A stretch of 64,000 nucleotides of DNA from Methylobacterium sp. J-067 (GTDB lineage Bacteria; Pseudomonadota; Alphaproteobacteria; Rhizobiales; Beijerinckiaceae). A program made the position numbers and the translations under genes. Positions within the stretch are counted from its first letter, which is position 1. Every line of letters starts with the position of its first letter. Below, in pieces: positions 13,668 through 22,700 of the stretch. Below the pieces are notes generated by a model that was not told where the DNA came from, made no database searches, and was given only the letters and a program-made list of their open reading frames with translations. The DNA lies in NCBI RefSeq assembly GCF_022829465.1, contig NZ_JAKSXZ010000106.1, forward strand, positions 1-64,000. Reading direction: 5' to 3'.

Positions 13668-14174
13668 ATGGCACGCCCCAAGCCCCTCGCCGAACTCATC
13701 GATTCCTGCATCGGCCCGGCCTTCGCGGCCCAGGGCTTCGCCTCCACCGACATCCTCGCCGCCTGGCCGGAGATCGTCGGCGAGCGGCTCGCCCGCTATT
13801 GCCGGCCCGCCAAGCTCGAATGGCCCCGGCGGCGCCGCGCAGAGGACGGGAGCGGGCCGGAACCCGGCACGCTGATCGTGCGCGTCGAGGGCGTCTTCGC
13901 CATCGAGTTGCAGCACCTCGCCCCCGTCGTGATCCAGCGCATCAACGCCCATTACGGCTGGGCCTGCGTCGGCAAGATCGTGCTCAAGCAGGATCGCGTC
14001 GGGCAAAGGGGCGCCGCCTCGGCCACGCGGGGGATCGATCCCGCGCGGCGGGGCGAGGTGGCGAAGGCGGTCTCGGCGATCGAGGATCCTGGCCTGCGCG
14101 ACGCCCTCGACCGCCTCGGCATCGCCACCGTGGCCACCGCCCCCGCCCCGGGACGGCCGGTGAAGAAGACGTGA
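13668..14174 (+). CDS. DUF721 (DciA-like) protein
   Basis: 168 residues from ATG 13668. The pattern LAELIDSCIGPAFAAQGF, ILAAWPEIVGERLARYCRP and then TLIVRVEGVFAIELQHLAPVVIQRIN matches DUF721, the family that includes the DciA helicase loader and its KH-like fold. The order of mutY, DUF721 and a DsbA-like gene recurs in alphaproteobacteria. A role in loading DnaB is known for DciA of other bacteria; whether this short form does so is inference. It is divergent from mutY, whose start is 68 bp away. Confidence 0.8.
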   Translation: MARPKPLAELIDSCIGPAFAAQGFASTDILAAWPEIVGERLARYCRPAKLEWPRRRRAEDGSGPEPGTLIVRVEGVFAIELQHLAPVVIQRINAHYGWACVGKIVLKQDRVGQRGAASATRGIDPARRGEVAKAVSAIEDPGLRDALDRLGIATVATAPAPGRPVKKT

Positions 14175-14268
14175 GCCGGCAGCGCCGTCGCGCCGCCTTG
14201 CCAGTCCTGCCTTCCGCAGATACCCGGTTGCACAACGACACACGCCAAACGGCGGAGGCATCACGCCA

Positions 14269-14910
14269 ATGACCACCCGACGCGACGTCTTGAAGCTCAC
14301 CGGCCTCGTCACCGCCGGCCTCGCCCTCCCCGCCTTCGCGGCCCCGGCCTTCGCCGACACGGTCGACAACGCCGCGCTGCTCCAGCCCGGCCCGTTGGGC
14401 GATGTCTGGCTCGGCCCGGCCGACGCCAAGTGCACGATCATCGAATACGCCTCGATGACGTGCCCGCACTGCGCGAAGTTCCACAAGGAGACGTGGCCGG
14501 AGTTGCGCAAGCGCTACATCGACACCGGCAAGGTGCGGTTCACCCTGCGCGAATTCCCCCTCGATCCCCTGGCCACCGCCGCGTTCATGCTGGCCCGGTG
14601 CGAGGGCGACAAGATGTACTATCCGGTGACCGACCTGCTCTTCGACCAGCAGCAGGGCTGGGCCTTCACCCAGAAGCCGGTCGACAACCTGGAGCAGATG
14701 CTCAAGCAGGCGGGCTACACGAAGGACAAGTTCGAGGCCTGCCTGAAGAACGAGAAGATCTATTCCGGCATCAACGCCGTGAAGCAGCGCGGCATGGACG
14801 TGTTCAAGGTCGATTCGACGCCGACCTTCTTCATCAACGGCACCCGCTACACCGGCGAGCAGACGATCGACGCGATGGAGAAGGTGATCAAGCCGATCAT
14901 CGAAGCCTGA
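14269..14910 (+). CDS. DsbA-family periplasmic thiol:disulfide oxidoreductase
   Basis: 213 residues. The N-terminus has a twin-arginine signal (TTRRDVLKLTG) with cleavage expected near AFA-D, residue 30. The thioredoxin-fold active site is C65-P-H-C68, as in DsbA. The cis-Pro loop appears as STPTFFINGTRY. The protein resembles the DsbA/DsbG-like Tat-exported proteins of alphaproteobacteria that oxidise or isomerise cysteines in the periplasm. A GGCGGAGG ribosome-binding site precedes the ATG. It is a single transcription unit after DUF721 and before the ATP synthase promoter. Confidence 0.92.
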   Translation: MTTRRDVLKLTGLVTAGLALPAFAAPAFADTVDNAALLQPGPLGDVWLGPADAKCTIIEYASMTCPHCAKFHKETWPELRKRYIDTGKVRFTLREFPLDPLATAAFMLARCEGDKMYYPVTDLLFDQQQGWAFTQKPVDNLEQMLKQAGYTKDKFEACLKNEKIYSGINAVKQRGMDVFKVDSTPTFFINGTRYTGEQTIDAMEKVIKPIIEA

Positions 14911-15012
14911 GCACTCGGCCACACGCGGCCGTGAACACGGGTGGCGGGAAAAGCTTGCCGAAACGCCCGAAAACGTAACGTTGACAACGAGTTGCGACGA
15001 TGGGCGGTCGCC

Positions 15013-15041
15013 TTGACACCCAAGGTAGGCGAAACTATGGT
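15013..15041 (+). promoter_or_regulatory. sigma70-type promoter of the atp F0 operon
   Basis: TTGACA (15013-15018), a 17-bp spacer, then TATGGT (15036-15041). Spacing and both hexamers fit a housekeeping promoter, placing the transcript start near 15048, about 55 bp before the atpI GTG. Confidence 0.7.
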
Positions 15042-15103
15042 GCGCCCCGCTTGAAGGGGGCTTCCAGCAGATTCCGGGTCCGGATTTCCCGAGGGTTAGA
15101 GCC

Positions 15104-15478
15104 GTGAACGGCGACGACGCGAGGGACGGAAACGGGGATGCCGGCAAGCCACCGGAGGGCGACCTCTCCGCGAGGCTCAGGCGTCTCGAAGCGCAGATTG
15201 AACGGAAGCGGCCTTCGGCTGCTCCCGGCACGTCGTCGCGCCCACAGGACACTGGCCGCACCCCGCTCGCTCAGGCGATGACGCTCTCCACGGAGTTCGT
15301 CGCCGGTGTGATCGCGGGGGGCATCCTCGGCTGGATCGTCGACCATGTCTTCGGGACGAAACCCTGGGGACTGATCGTCCTTCTGCTGCTGGGATGCGTG
15401 GCAGGCTTCTACAACGTGTTGCGGGCCTCCGGGTTCGGCGGTACGCGCCCTCAACGGCGCGACGGATCCGATCGCTGA
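15104..15478 (+). CDS. atpI: ATP synthase assembly protein AtpI
   Basis: 124 residues from a GTG. The charged N-terminal half (about 55 residues, [16 protein letters not shown]) precedes two membrane helices ([23 protein letters not shown] and [21 protein letters not shown]). This is the AtpI/Gene 1 family, which helps c-ring assembly and is not part of the finished enzyme. It leads the F0 operon atpI-B-E-F'-F and is 51 bp ahead of atpB. Confidence 0.92.
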   Translation: MNGDDARDGNGDAGKPPEGDLSARLRRLEAQIERKRPSAAPGTSSRPQDTGRTPLAQAMTLSTEFVAGVIAGGILGWIVDHVFGTKPWGLIVLLLLGCVAGFYNVLRASGFGGTRPQRRDGSDR

Positions 15479-15529
15479 GACAGGCGCCGAAGTCGGCGCC
15501 GGAGAGAGATAAGAAGGGCGGGAGCGGGC

Positions 15530-16285
15530 ATGGCGGTCACGATCGACCCGATTCACCAATTCGAGCTGAAGTCCCTCGTGCCGCTCGGCCATATCGGCCA
15601 TCAGCAGCTCGCGTTCACCCAATCCGCTCTGTACATGTTCGCCGCCGTGGGCGTGATCGCGCTCATCACCATCGTCGCGACGGCGTCGCGGTCGATCGTG
15701 CCGGGCCGCATCCAGTCCCTGGCGGAAGTCTTTTACGAATTCATCGACGACACGGTGTATCAGGCGACCGGCGAAGGCGGCCGGAAGTTCATGCCGCTCG
15801 TGTTCTCGCTGTTCATGTTCGTGCTGATCCTGAACCTGTTCGGCATGATCCCCTACGCCTTCGCGGTGACGAGCCATCTCATCATCACCTTCGGCCTCGC
15901 CGCCCTGGTGATCAGCGTGGTGGTCGGCTACGGCGTGTACAAGCACGGCGCCCATTTCTTTGGCCTGTTCGTGCCGTCGGGCGTGCCGAAGGTGCTGCTG
16001 GCGATCCTCGTGCCGATCGAGATCATCTCCTTCATCTCGCGTCCGATCAGCCTGTCGGTTCGTCTCTTCGCGAACATGCTGGCCGGCCACATCGCGATGA
16101 AGATCTTCGCCTTCTTCGTGGTTCAGCTTCTTCTCGCCGGGGCCTGGAGCGTGCTATCGCCCCTCCCGCTGTTCCTGACGATCGCCCTGACCGCCCTCGA
16201 ATTCCTCGTGGCGGCCCTTCAGGCCTACGTCTTCGCGACGCTCACGGCGATCTACCTGAACGACGCTCTTCACCCCGGCCACTGA
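15530..16285 (+). CDS. atpB: F0 ATP synthase subunit a
   Basis: 251 residues and six predicted membrane helices. The conserved segment [18 protein letters not shown] carries the essential Arg of the proton path in the fourth or fifth helix, and the C-terminal helix ends [14 protein letters not shown]. The N-terminal [15 protein letters not shown] is typical of alphaproteobacteria. With the c-ring it forms the proton half-channels in the inner membrane. A GGGAGCGGGC purine stretch precedes the ATG. Confidence 0.98.
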   Translation: MAVTIDPIHQFELKSLVPLGHIGHQQLAFTQSALYMFAAVGVIALITIVATASRSIVPGRIQSLAEVFYEFIDDTVYQATGEGGRKFMPLVFSLFMFVLILNLFGMIPYAFAVTSHLIITFGLAALVISVVVGYGVYKHGAHFFGLFVPSGVPKVLLAILVPIEIISFISRPISLSVRLFANMLAGHIAMKIFAFFVVQLLLAGAWSVLSPLPLFLTIALTALEFLVAALQAYVFATLTAIYLNDALHPGH

Positions 16286-16350
16286 CGACCGGCCGGCTTC
16301 CCCGCCGCGAACCTCGCGCACGTTTCTCGAGAAAGACCTCAGGAGTTACC

Positions 16351-16578
16351 ATGGATCCCGTCGCTGCGAAGTACATCGGCGCCGGCCTCGCTTGCCTCGG
16401 CATGGCGGGTGCGGGCATCGGCCTCGGCAACCTGTTCGGTCAGTTCCTTGCCGGCGCCCTTCGCAACCCCTCGGCCGCCGACGGCCAGCGCGCCACCCTG
16501 CTCCTGGGCTTCGCCCTCACCGAGGCGCTCGGCATCTTCTCGCTGCTGATCGCGCTGCTGCTGCTGTTCGCCGTCTGA
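16351..16578 (+). CDS. atpE: F0 ATP synthase subunit c
   Basis: 75-residue hairpin of two membrane helices. The first carries the glycine-rich [21 protein letters not shown] segment. The polar loop RNPSAADGQ follows, and the second helix contains the proton-carrying Glu58 (ALTEALGIF). A strong AGGAG site lies 6 bp before the ATG, in keeping with the high copy number of c in the ring. A perfect GC-rich hairpin sits just after the gene. Confidence 0.98.
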   Translation: MDPVAAKYIGAGLACLGMAGAGIGLGNLFGQFLAGALRNPSAADGQRATLLLGFALTEALGIFSLLIALLLLFAV

Positions 16579-16612
16579 TCGGCGCTCGCCGGGGTCCTCG
16601 GGCCCCGGCTTC

Positions 16613-16632
16613 GGCGGCGCCCCGGCGCCGCC
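16613..16632 (+). promoter_or_regulatory. GC-rich hairpin between atpE and atpF'
   Basis: GGCGGCGCC (16613-16621) and GGCGCCGCC (16624-16632) form a perfect 9-bp stem with a 2-nt gap. There is no T run, so it is not an intrinsic terminator. A second possible stem, CCGGGG/CCCCGG, lies just upstream. It may stabilise the 3' end of atpE mRNA. Confidence 0.5.
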
Positions 16633-16715
16633 TCTCCACGGGAGGGTGACGCCCCGCGTCCTCCTCCTCCGGCGCCCCCAGGCGCCCCCCGACGGTGTTT
16701 TCTCGGACCGGTTTG

Positions 16716-17294
16716 ATGGCGCAGCCGAACCCTCTCACGACGCCGCCTCCGGGCGCCGACACGCAAGTCGTGCCGGGCCATGTCGAGCATACGGAAGCGC
16801 ATTCCGGCGCCTTCCCGCCCTTCGAGACTTCGGGCTTCCTCGCTCAGCTTGTCTGGCTGGCTCTGGCCTTCGGCCTCCTCTACTACCTCATGGACAAGGT
16901 GGCCCTGCCCCGCATCCGGGGCATCCTCCACAACCGCGCCGAGCGGCTTCGCGCCGATCTCGATCAGGCGCAGGCGATGAAGACCCAGGCCGATGCGGCC
17001 GGGGTCGCCTACGAGACCTCCCTGCGCGAAGCGCAGAACAAGGCGCGCGATATCGCGCTGGCCACGCGCAACGAGCTGAACGCCGAGGCGGACGGCAAGC
17101 GCAAGGCCCTGGAAGCCGAGCTGAACGCCAAGCTCGTCGCCGCCGAGACCACCATCCGCAGCCGCACCGACGCGGCGATGGGCAACGTCCGTTCGATCGC
17201 CGGCGAGACCGCCTCGGCCATCGTCGAGCGGCTGACCGGCCAAGCCCCCGATCAGGCGAGCCTCAACCGGGCGCTCGACGCCACGGCTCACTGA
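16716..17294 (+). CDS. atpF': F0 ATP synthase subunit b'
   Basis: 192 residues from ATG 16716; a GTG at 16695 is in frame. The layout is an unstructured N-terminus with Pro and His, one membrane helix ([22 protein letters not shown]), then a long charged helix [22 protein letters not shown] that continues to the end. This is the b/b' peripheral stalk plan. The position before a second b-type gene and the [15 protein letters not shown] signature identify it as b'. The alphaproteobacterial enzyme uses a b/b' heterodimer. Confidence 0.95.
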   Translation: MAQPNPLTTPPPGADTQVVPGHVEHTEAHSGAFPPFETSGFLAQLVWLALAFGLLYYLMDKVALPRIRGILHNRAERLRADLDQAQAMKTQADAAGVAYETSLREAQNKARDIALATRNELNAEADGKRKALEAELNAKLVAAETTIRSRTDAAMGNVRSIAGETASAIVERLTGQAPDQASLNRALDATAH

Positions 17295-17305
17295 AGAGGA
17301 CCGCC

Positions 17306-17794
17306 ATGCTGCTCGAAGCCGAATTCTGGGTCGCCGTCGCGTTCTTCATCTTCATGGCCATCGCGTGGAAGGCCGGCGCCTTCAGCACGATGACCAAGGG
17401 TCTGGACGGCCGCGCCAACCGCATCCGCCACGAACTCGACGAGGCCAAGCGCCTGCGCGAGGAAGCCGCCGCCGTGCTGGCCGACTACAAGCGCCGTCAG
17501 GTCGAGGCCGAGAAGGAAGCGCAGGCGATCATCGCCAGCGCCCGCGAGGAGGCGCAGCGCGCCGCCGACGAGGGCCAGCGCAAGCTGAACGAGTTCCTCG
17601 CCCGCCGCACCAAGGCCGCCGACACCAAGATCGCCCAGGCCGAGGCGCAGGCCGAAGCCCAGGTCCGCGCGGCGGCCGCCGAGGCGGCGGTCCGTGTCTC
17701 CGAGACGATCCTCAAGGAGCGCCTGCAGGGCGATTCCGCCCAGGGTCTCATCCGGTCGAGCCTAGGCGAGATCCGCACCCGCCTCCGCGCCTGA
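17306..17794 (+). CDS. atpF: F0 ATP synthase subunit b
   Basis: 162 residues. A short N-terminus leads into one membrane helix ([18 protein letters not shown]), then a long amphipathic coiled coil rich in Ala, Glu, Lys and Arg (residues 40 to 150). It pairs with b' to form the stator stalk that binds F1 delta. It starts 11 bp after the b' stop with a GAAGAGGA ribosome-binding site and closes the operon before an intrinsic terminator. The F1 genes are not in this window, the usual split in alphaproteobacteria. Confidence 0.96.
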   Translation: MLLEAEFWVAVAFFIFMAIAWKAGAFSTMTKGLDGRANRIRHELDEAKRLREEAAAVLADYKRRQVEAEKEAQAIIASAREEAQRAADEGQRKLNEFLARRTKAADTKIAQAEAQAEAQVRAAAAEAAVRVSETILKERLQGDSAQGLIRSSLGEIRTRLRA

Positions 17795-17820
17795 GACCTT
17801 CCACTTCAGCGCCGACACGA

Positions 17821-17845
17821 AAGCCGCCTTCGGGCGGCTTTTTTC
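17821..17845 (+). terminator. intrinsic terminator of the atp F0 operon
   Basis: AAGCCGCC (17821-17828), loop TTCG, then GGCGGCTT (17833-17840) and a continuing T run. The UUCG tetraloop makes this a very stable hairpin 27 bp after the atpF stop. Confidence 0.93.
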
Positions 17846-17927
17846 GTTTGGCCCCTCCCCGCTCCGGTGAACGCCCATTCCCTCGGGGAGTTGGCGAGGG
17901 CATCGACGGGGCGGAGGTCGGGACTTC

Positions 17928-19205
17928 ATGGCGGACAGGGTCAGGATCGTCGTGGTGGGCGGCGGTGTCGCGGGGCTGGAAGTGGCCACCGGCCTCGGCC
18001 GGGAGAGCCACGCCGCCGTGACGCTCGTGGATCGCGGCCTGTCCCATGTCTGGAAGCCGATGCTGCACACCTTCGCCGCCGGCACGGCGCGGCCCGACCG
18101 GCAGACGGTCGATTTCTTCGCGCAGGCCAAGCGCAACGGGTTCCACTTCCAGCCCGGCACCCTCACCGCCGTGGACCGGGCGGCGAAGACGATCTCCCTC
18201 GTGGTGGAGGAGGCCGAGTCCCGGCCGCCGCTCACCCTCCCCTACGATCTGCTCGTGCTGGCCATCGGCAGCCGCGCCAACGATTTCGGGACGCCGGGTG
18301 TGGAAGAGCATTGCTCGACCATCGACGACCTCCCCGAAGCCGAGGATTTCCATGCCGCCCTGCGCCGGCATCTGCTCCGCAGCTTCCGGGGCGGGGACGA
18401 GCTGTCGGTGGCCATCGTCGGGGGAGGCGCCACGGGCGTCGAGCTGGCCGCCGAACTGAAGCACGCCATCGACCTCCTGGCCCGCTACGGCTCGCCCGAC
18501 CTGCCCCGCCGCCTGCGCCTGTCGCTGATCGAGAGCGGACCTCGCCTGCTGCCGGCCTTTCCGGAAAGAGTCTCGGCGGCGGCGGCGAAGACGCTCGCCG
18601 GGCTCGGCGTCGAGGTGATGACCGGGACCATGGTGACGGCGGCCGACGAGACCGGCTTCGCCCTGAAGGACGGCGGCCGTGTCGAGGCGACGCTCAAGGT
18701 CTGGGCGGCAGGGGTGAAGGCGCCCGACGTCCTGTCGCGGATCGACGGGCTGGAGCGGGCCCGCACGGGCGGCCTCGTGGTGGGGTCGGATCTGCGCACC
18801 ACGCGGGATCCGGCGATCCTGGCGCTCGGCGATTGCGCCAGCCTGACCGATCCGGCCACCGCACGGCCCGTCCCCGCGACGGCCCAGGCGGCGCATCAGC
18901 AGGCGCAGCACCTCGTTCCGGCGTTGCGGCGGGCTCTCACCGAGGGTGGCGTCGCGGCGACATTGCCGCCGTTTCACTACCGGGAACGCGGCGCCATCGT
19001 CTCGCTCGCCGATTTCAACGGCTGGGGGACGCTGGGGCGCTACACGTTCGGCGGCGGGCGCCTGAACGGGCTCTTCGCCCGGCTGGCGCACGATCTCCTC
19101 TACCGCCAGCACCAGCTCGGCCTGTTCGGCCCCGGTCTCGCCCTGGCGACCTGGGCCGCCGACGAGCTCGACCGGAGGGTGAGCCCGCCCGTGCGGCTTG
19201 ACTGA
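17928..19205 (+). CDS. type II NADH dehydrogenase-like FAD oxidoreductase
   Basis: 425 residues. The first Rossmann motif VVVGGGVAGLEVATGLG binds FAD and the second, VAIVGGGATGVELAAEL (about residue 165), binds NADH. ILALGDCA near residue 305 closes the FAD site. The C-terminal ADFNGWGTLGRYTFGG and HDLLYRQHQ region resembles the membrane-binding end of NDH-2 enzymes, which pass electrons from NADH to quinone without pumping protons. Quinone use is inferred from family. It follows the atp operon terminator and converges on the FNT gene with a 4-bp gap. Confidence 0.9.
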   Translation: MADRVRIVVVGGGVAGLEVATGLGRESHAAVTLVDRGLSHVWKPMLHTFAAGTARPDRQTVDFFAQAKRNGFHFQPGTLTAVDRAAKTISLVVEEAESRPPLTLPYDLLVLAIGSRANDFGTPGVEEHCSTIDDLPEAEDFHAALRRHLLRSFRGGDELSVAIVGGGATGVELAAELKHAIDLLARYGSPDLPRRLRLSLIESGPRLLPAFPERVSAAAAKTLAGLGVEVMTGTMVTAADETGFALKDGGRVEATLKVWAAGVKAPDVLSRIDGLERARTGGLVVGSDLRTTRDPAILALGDCASLTDPATARPVPATAQAAHQQAQHLVPALRRALTEGGVAATLPPFHYRERGAIVSLADFNGWGTLGRYTFGGGRLNGLFARLAHDLLYRQHQLGLFGPGLALATWAADELDRRVSPPVRLD

Positions 19206-19209
19206 TCGC

Positions 19210-20073
19210 TCAGTCCGGCCGCTCGCCCTCGACCTCGCGGGTCTCTTCGACCTCCGGTGCGACCTGCCCGTAATTCAGCACGGCGACGAGGGTGACGCCG
19301 CCGAACAGGTTGCCGGCCAGCGTCGGCAGAAAGAACCGGAAGACGTAATCGTTCAGGGAGGCCGCGCCCGTGACCACCAAGTAGAAGGCCTCCACCGAGC
19401 CGGCGACGACGTGGGCGAGGCTGCACAGCGACACGAGCCACGTCATCAGCATGATGATGAAGGGCGCGGCGCTGCCCGTGGCGGGCAGGAACCACACCAT
19501 CAGGGCGATCATCCAGCCGGCGAAGATTGCCTTCACGAAGGTTGCAGCGAATTCGTGGGCGATGGCGTCGTGGCTGATCTCGGCGAAGGCCTTCTGCACC
19601 GAGGGCTCGAAGGCGCCCGCATGGGCGATCAGGGTCGCGATGGCCAGCGTGCCGAGGAGGTTGCCGAGGAGGACGATGGTCCACAGGCGCAGCACCCGCC
19701 ACGTCGTCTTGATCGAGCGGTCGTGCAGGAGGGGCAGGACCGGGGTGATCGTGTTCTCGGTGAAGAGCTGCTGCCGGCCGAGCACCACGACGAGGAACCC
19801 GACGGAATAGCCCATCGAGGTGATGACCTTGCTCCAATCGGCCTCCGGAAGGTGCGATTTGAGCACGCCGGGCACGATCAGCGAGAGCGCGATGCTCAGG
19901 CCGGCGGCGAAGGCCGAGAGGAACAGGGCGCCTCCGTGCCGCCGCAACTCCTCGTCGCCGCCCAGGCGGATCGCCTCGTGCAGGACATAGGCGTCCGGCC
20001 GGGCGATCTCGTCCACGGTCTTGAGAAGCTCGTGGCGTCTCGTCTTCCTGTCGGACTTGTCGTCCTCGGTCAT
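19210..20073 (-). CDS. formate/nitrite transporter (FNT) family channel
   Basis: 287 residues from ATG 20073. A charged N-terminal tail of 50 residues precedes six membrane helices. The family features are the GRQQLFTENT segment after helix 2, the NLLGTLAI helix with the LLGN motif, and the symmetry-related NLFGGVTLVAVLNYGQV near the end. The long charged tail and the GRQQLFTE form resemble YfdC-type members rather than FocA or NirC. The substrate is likely a small monovalent acid anion, not identified here. It has no formate or nitrite enzyme beside it. Confidence 0.87.
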   Translation of the reverse strand: MTEDDKSDRKTRRHELLKTVDEIARPDAYVLHEAIRLGGDEELRRHGGALFLSAFAAGLSIALSLIVPGVLKSHLPEADWSKVITSMGYSVGFLVVVLGRQQLFTENTITPVLPLLHDRSIKTTWRVLRLWTIVLLGNLLGTLAIATLIAHAGAFEPSVQKAFAEISHDAIAHEFAATFVKAIFAGWMIALMVWFLPATGSAAPFIIMLMTWLVSLCSLAHVVAGSVEAFYLVVTGAASLNDYVFRFFLPTLAGNLFGGVTLVAVLNYGQVAPEVEETREVEGERPD

Positions 20074-20109
20074 CCGCACCGCTCCGCTACGCCGACGATG
20101 GGAAGGGCC

Positions 20110-20850
20110 TCAGGCCGAGAGCCGGGCCACCAGTGCCTCGACCTCGGCCTGGGCTGCCGCGAGGGCGGCGTCATCGCGGCTGCGCACGACGATACGGTTG
20201 CGGAACCCCTCCGGCGTCATCATTGGATAGGATCCGATGGAAACGGACGCATGGCGCTTGGCGATCTCGCCGAGATCGCCCGCGTAATTGCCCTCCGGGA
20301 TGCCCTTCGCCTCGATGGTGACGGAGCGCATGGCGGTGCCGCCCGTCAGGGTCGGGCCCACGGCGTCGAGCATCGCCTGCATGATCGCAGGCACGCCGGC
20401 CATCACCATCACGTTGCCGATGCGGAAGCCCGGCGCCTTCGAGATCGCATTGGGGATCAGGTCCGCGCCGAAGGGGATGCGGGCCATGCGCAGGCGGGCC
20501 TCGTTCAGGTCCTCCGGCTTGTGCCGCTCCAGCAGCATGGCGCGGGCGCGCTCGTCCACGTCGATACCGACGCCGAAGGCCTTGGCGACGCAATCGGCGG
20601 TGATGTCGTCATGGGTCGGGCCGATGCCGCCCGTGGTGAACAGGTAGTTGTAGCGCTCGCGCAGAACGTTCACCGCCTCGACGATCCGGTCCTCCTCGTC
20701 GGGGACGATGCGGACCTCGCGCAGGTCGATCCCGGCGGCGGTGAGGTAATCGGCGATGGTGCCGATGTTCTTGTCCTTGGTGCGCCCCGAGAGGATCTCG
20801 TCGCCGATGACGAGGATCGCGGCTGTGACCGTAGCGGGGGTGGCGTTCAT
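20110..20850 (-). CDS. CinA N-terminal-like molybdopterin-binding-fold protein
   Basis: 246 residues. It has the MoaB/MogA-like fold seen at the start of CinA: AILVIGDEILSGRTKDKN, then VPDEEDRI and the nucleotide/cofactor loop FTTGGIGPTHDDIT. A distal half with PNAISKAPGFRIGNVMVMAGVP follows. The C-terminal amidohydrolase domain of full CinA is absent, as in the stand-alone COG1058 group. Members of this fold hydrolyse ADP-ribose or bind molybdopterin; which applies here cannot be told. It is divergent from sfsA, 79 bp apart. Confidence 0.88.
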   Translation of the reverse strand: MNATPATVTAAILVIGDEILSGRTKDKNIGTIADYLTAAGIDLREVRIVPDEEDRIVEAVNVLRERYNYLFTTGGIGPTHDDITADCVAKAFGVGIDVDERARAMLLERHKPEDLNEARLRMARIPFGADLIPNAISKAPGFRIGNVMVMAGVPAIMQAMLDAVGPTLTGGTAMRSVTIEAKGIPEGNYAGDLGEIAKRHASVSIGSYPMMTPEGFRNRIVVRSRDDAALAAAQAEVEALVARLSA

Positions 20851-20929
20851 CGGACCTGTCGTGATTCTGAATGATCGTGCAGATAGCGCGCTGCGATCCC
20901 GACGCCACAGTCCAGACCGAGCGATCCCC

Positions 20930-21640
20930 ATGCTTTGGCCCTCGCCCCTCACGGAGGGGCGGCTCCTGCGACGCTACAAGCGCTTCCTGGCCGATATCGA
21001 GACCCCGGCGGGGGTCGAGACCGTCCATTGCCCGAACCCCGGCGCGATGATGGGGCTCGACGCGGCGGGGAGCCGGGTGCTCCTGTCACGCTCGTCCAAC
21101 CCGACGCGCAAGCTGCCGCTGACCTGGGAGGCGGTGGAGGCCGACCTGCCGGGCGGGTCGCAATGGGTCGGCATCAACACGATGCGCCCGAACGCCCTGG
21201 TGGCCGAGGCTTTTCGCGGCGGTCTCCTCGCCCCGCTGGCGGGCTACGAGTCCCTGCGGCCGGAGGTGCGCTACGCGAAGGCGAGCCGGGTCGATTTCCT
21301 GGCGGGCGGCCCGGCGGGGCCGTGCCATGTCGAGGTGAAGAACTGCCACCTCATGCGGCGGGCCGGGCTTGCCGAGTTTCCCGATTGCAATGCCGCCCGC
21401 AGCGCCCGGCACATGCGCGACCTTGCGGAGGTGGTCGAGGCCGGCGGGCGGGCCCTGGTGGTGATCGTGGTGCAGATGCGGGCCGAGGCCTTCGACGTCG
21501 CCCGCGACATCGATCCGGCCTTCGACCGCGCGTTTCGGGAGGCACGGGCGGCGGGCGTCGAGACGCGGGCCTATCGCTGCGATGTCGGGCCGGAGGGCGT
21601 GGCGATCGTGGCGGAGATCCCCATCGTCACGCCGGCCTGA
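20930..21640 (+). CDS. sfsA: SfsA-family DNA/RNA-nuclease-like protein
   Basis: 236 residues, the usual SfsA length. The family order is clear: LTEGRLLRRYKRFLAD, VHCPNPGAMMGL, RKLPLTWEAVE, GINTMRPNALVAEA, SRVDFL and VEVKNCHL. EVKN belongs to the PD-(D/E)xK nuclease fold. SfsA was first linked to sugar fermentation control in E. coli; its real biochemical job remains poorly settled. The ATG at 20930 leaves the family-standard N-terminus. A 93-bp palindromic repeat follows the stop. Confidence 0.95.
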   Translation: MLWPSPLTEGRLLRRYKRFLADIETPAGVETVHCPNPGAMMGLDAAGSRVLLSRSSNPTRKLPLTWEAVEADLPGGSQWVGINTMRPNALVAEAFRGGLLAPLAGYESLRPEVRYAKASRVDFLAGGPAGPCHVEVKNCHLMRRAGLAEFPDCNAARSARHMRDLAEVVEAGGRALVVIVVQMRAEAFDVARDIDPAFDRAFREARAAGVETRAYRCDVGPEGVAIVAEIPIVTPA

Positions 21641-21653
21641 ATGCCGCTCTCTT

Positions 21654-21746
21654 CGTCATTGCGAGCAGAGCGAAGCAATCCAGGGCAGCGTGACGCCGCA
21701 GAACGAGGCGTTATCCCTGGATTGCTTCGCTGCGCTCGCAATGACG
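21654..21746. repeat. 93-bp palindromic intergenic repeat, copy A
   Basis: The outer arms CGTCATTGCGAG (21654-21665) and CTCGCAATGACG (21735-21746) are perfect complements, with inner complementary blocks GCGAAGCAATCCAGGG and CCCTGGATTGCTTCGC. A 29-bp variable centre holds CAGAACG. A second copy of exactly the same length lies at 39477-39569. It occupies the gap between the convergent sfsA and fkbM-type genes. Confidence 0.88.
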
Positions 21747-21769
21747 CAGGGGCGCCGGCCTGAGGGGCC

Positions 21770-22597
21770 TCAGCCCCGCTCGAACATCAGGTTCAGCCGC
21801 GAGGGCGGCAATTCGCGGTAGCCGTGCTCCTTCAGGAGTTTCGGCAGGTCGAGCTGCCATTGGCCGGTGCCGTTCTCGATGAGGAGCAGGCGCGGCAGCA
21901 GGGTCTCCGGCGCCTCGCGCAGGAAGGGTTCGAGGATCAGGTCCTCGGCGCCCTCCACGTCGAGCTTGATCGCGTCGACGCGGGTCAGGCCCTCGCCGTG
22001 CAGCAGGTCGAGGAGTGTCACCGCCGGCACGGTGACTTGCGCGCCCTCATTGGTGCCGACGATCCGTAGGCTCGATTCGCCCCGGTTGCGGGGGTCGATG
22101 AACAGGGTCAGCTCTCCGGTCTTGTCGGCGACGGCGCAGGCCACGGCCTTCACCGTGTGGAACGGGTTCTGCGCGATGTTGTAGCTCAGCCGCGCGAACA
22201 CGTCCTTCTGCGGCTCCACCGCCACGATCCGCGCCTGCGGCCCGGCGAAGGCGGCGACGTAGAGGGCGTAGGCGCCGATATTCGCGCCGATGTCGAGGAA
22301 CACGCAATCCTGCGGCAGCCGCGCCTTCAGCAGGGCACGCTCCTGCGGATCGAAGAATTGCGGGGTGAAGAGGACTTTCTTCTCGCAGTTGTTGTTGTAC
22401 GGGTGCAGCCGCATCTTCGCGCCGTAGCGCGTTACGTCGAGGGGCTTGCCCCCGAGCAGCGAGATGCCGAGGCGCCGGAGCAGCAGGGCGAGGCGTCGCC
22501 CATACCAGTTCTCCGCGCCGATGCTGCTGGTGCGCCGGGTGATCGCGGCGACGAGGCCGGTCGGCGCGTAAGTCCCGTAGGGTCGTGAATCGCTCAT
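21770..22597 (-). CDS. FkbM-family SAM-dependent methyltransferase
   Basis: 275 residues. Motif I is FLDIGANIGAYALYVA (around residue 100), the acidic loop is VAVEPQKDVFARL, and the FkbM signature IKLDVEGAEDLIL sits near residue 210. FkbM-type enzymes O-methylate sugars or other small glycan groups. The N-terminal 70 residues (RYGAKMRLHPYNNNCEKKVLF) match the common leader of alphaproteobacterial members. No glycan cluster is adjacent, so the substrate is unknown. Confidence 0.9.
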   Translation of the reverse strand: MSDSRPYGTYAPTGLVAAITRRTSSIGAENWYGRRLALLLRRLGISLLGGKPLDVTRYGAKMRLHPYNNNCEKKVLFTPQFFDPQERALLKARLPQDCVFLDIGANIGAYALYVAAFAGPQARIVAVEPQKDVFARLSYNIAQNPFHTVKAVACAVADKTGELTLFIDPRNRGESSLRIVGTNEGAQVTVPAVTLLDLLHGEGLTRVDAIKLDVEGAEDLILEPFLREAPETLLPRLLLIENGTGQWQLDLPKLLKEHGYRELPPSRLNLMFERG

Positions 22598-22700
22598 GGC
22601 GCGGCGGTGATGCCAGCCGGGGCGCTCTGTCGCAAGCGCGCGTTGTCGTGGCGCGGCGCTGCCGGTAAGCCGGACCCGTTGTGGCGGAATGGGTTCGGGG

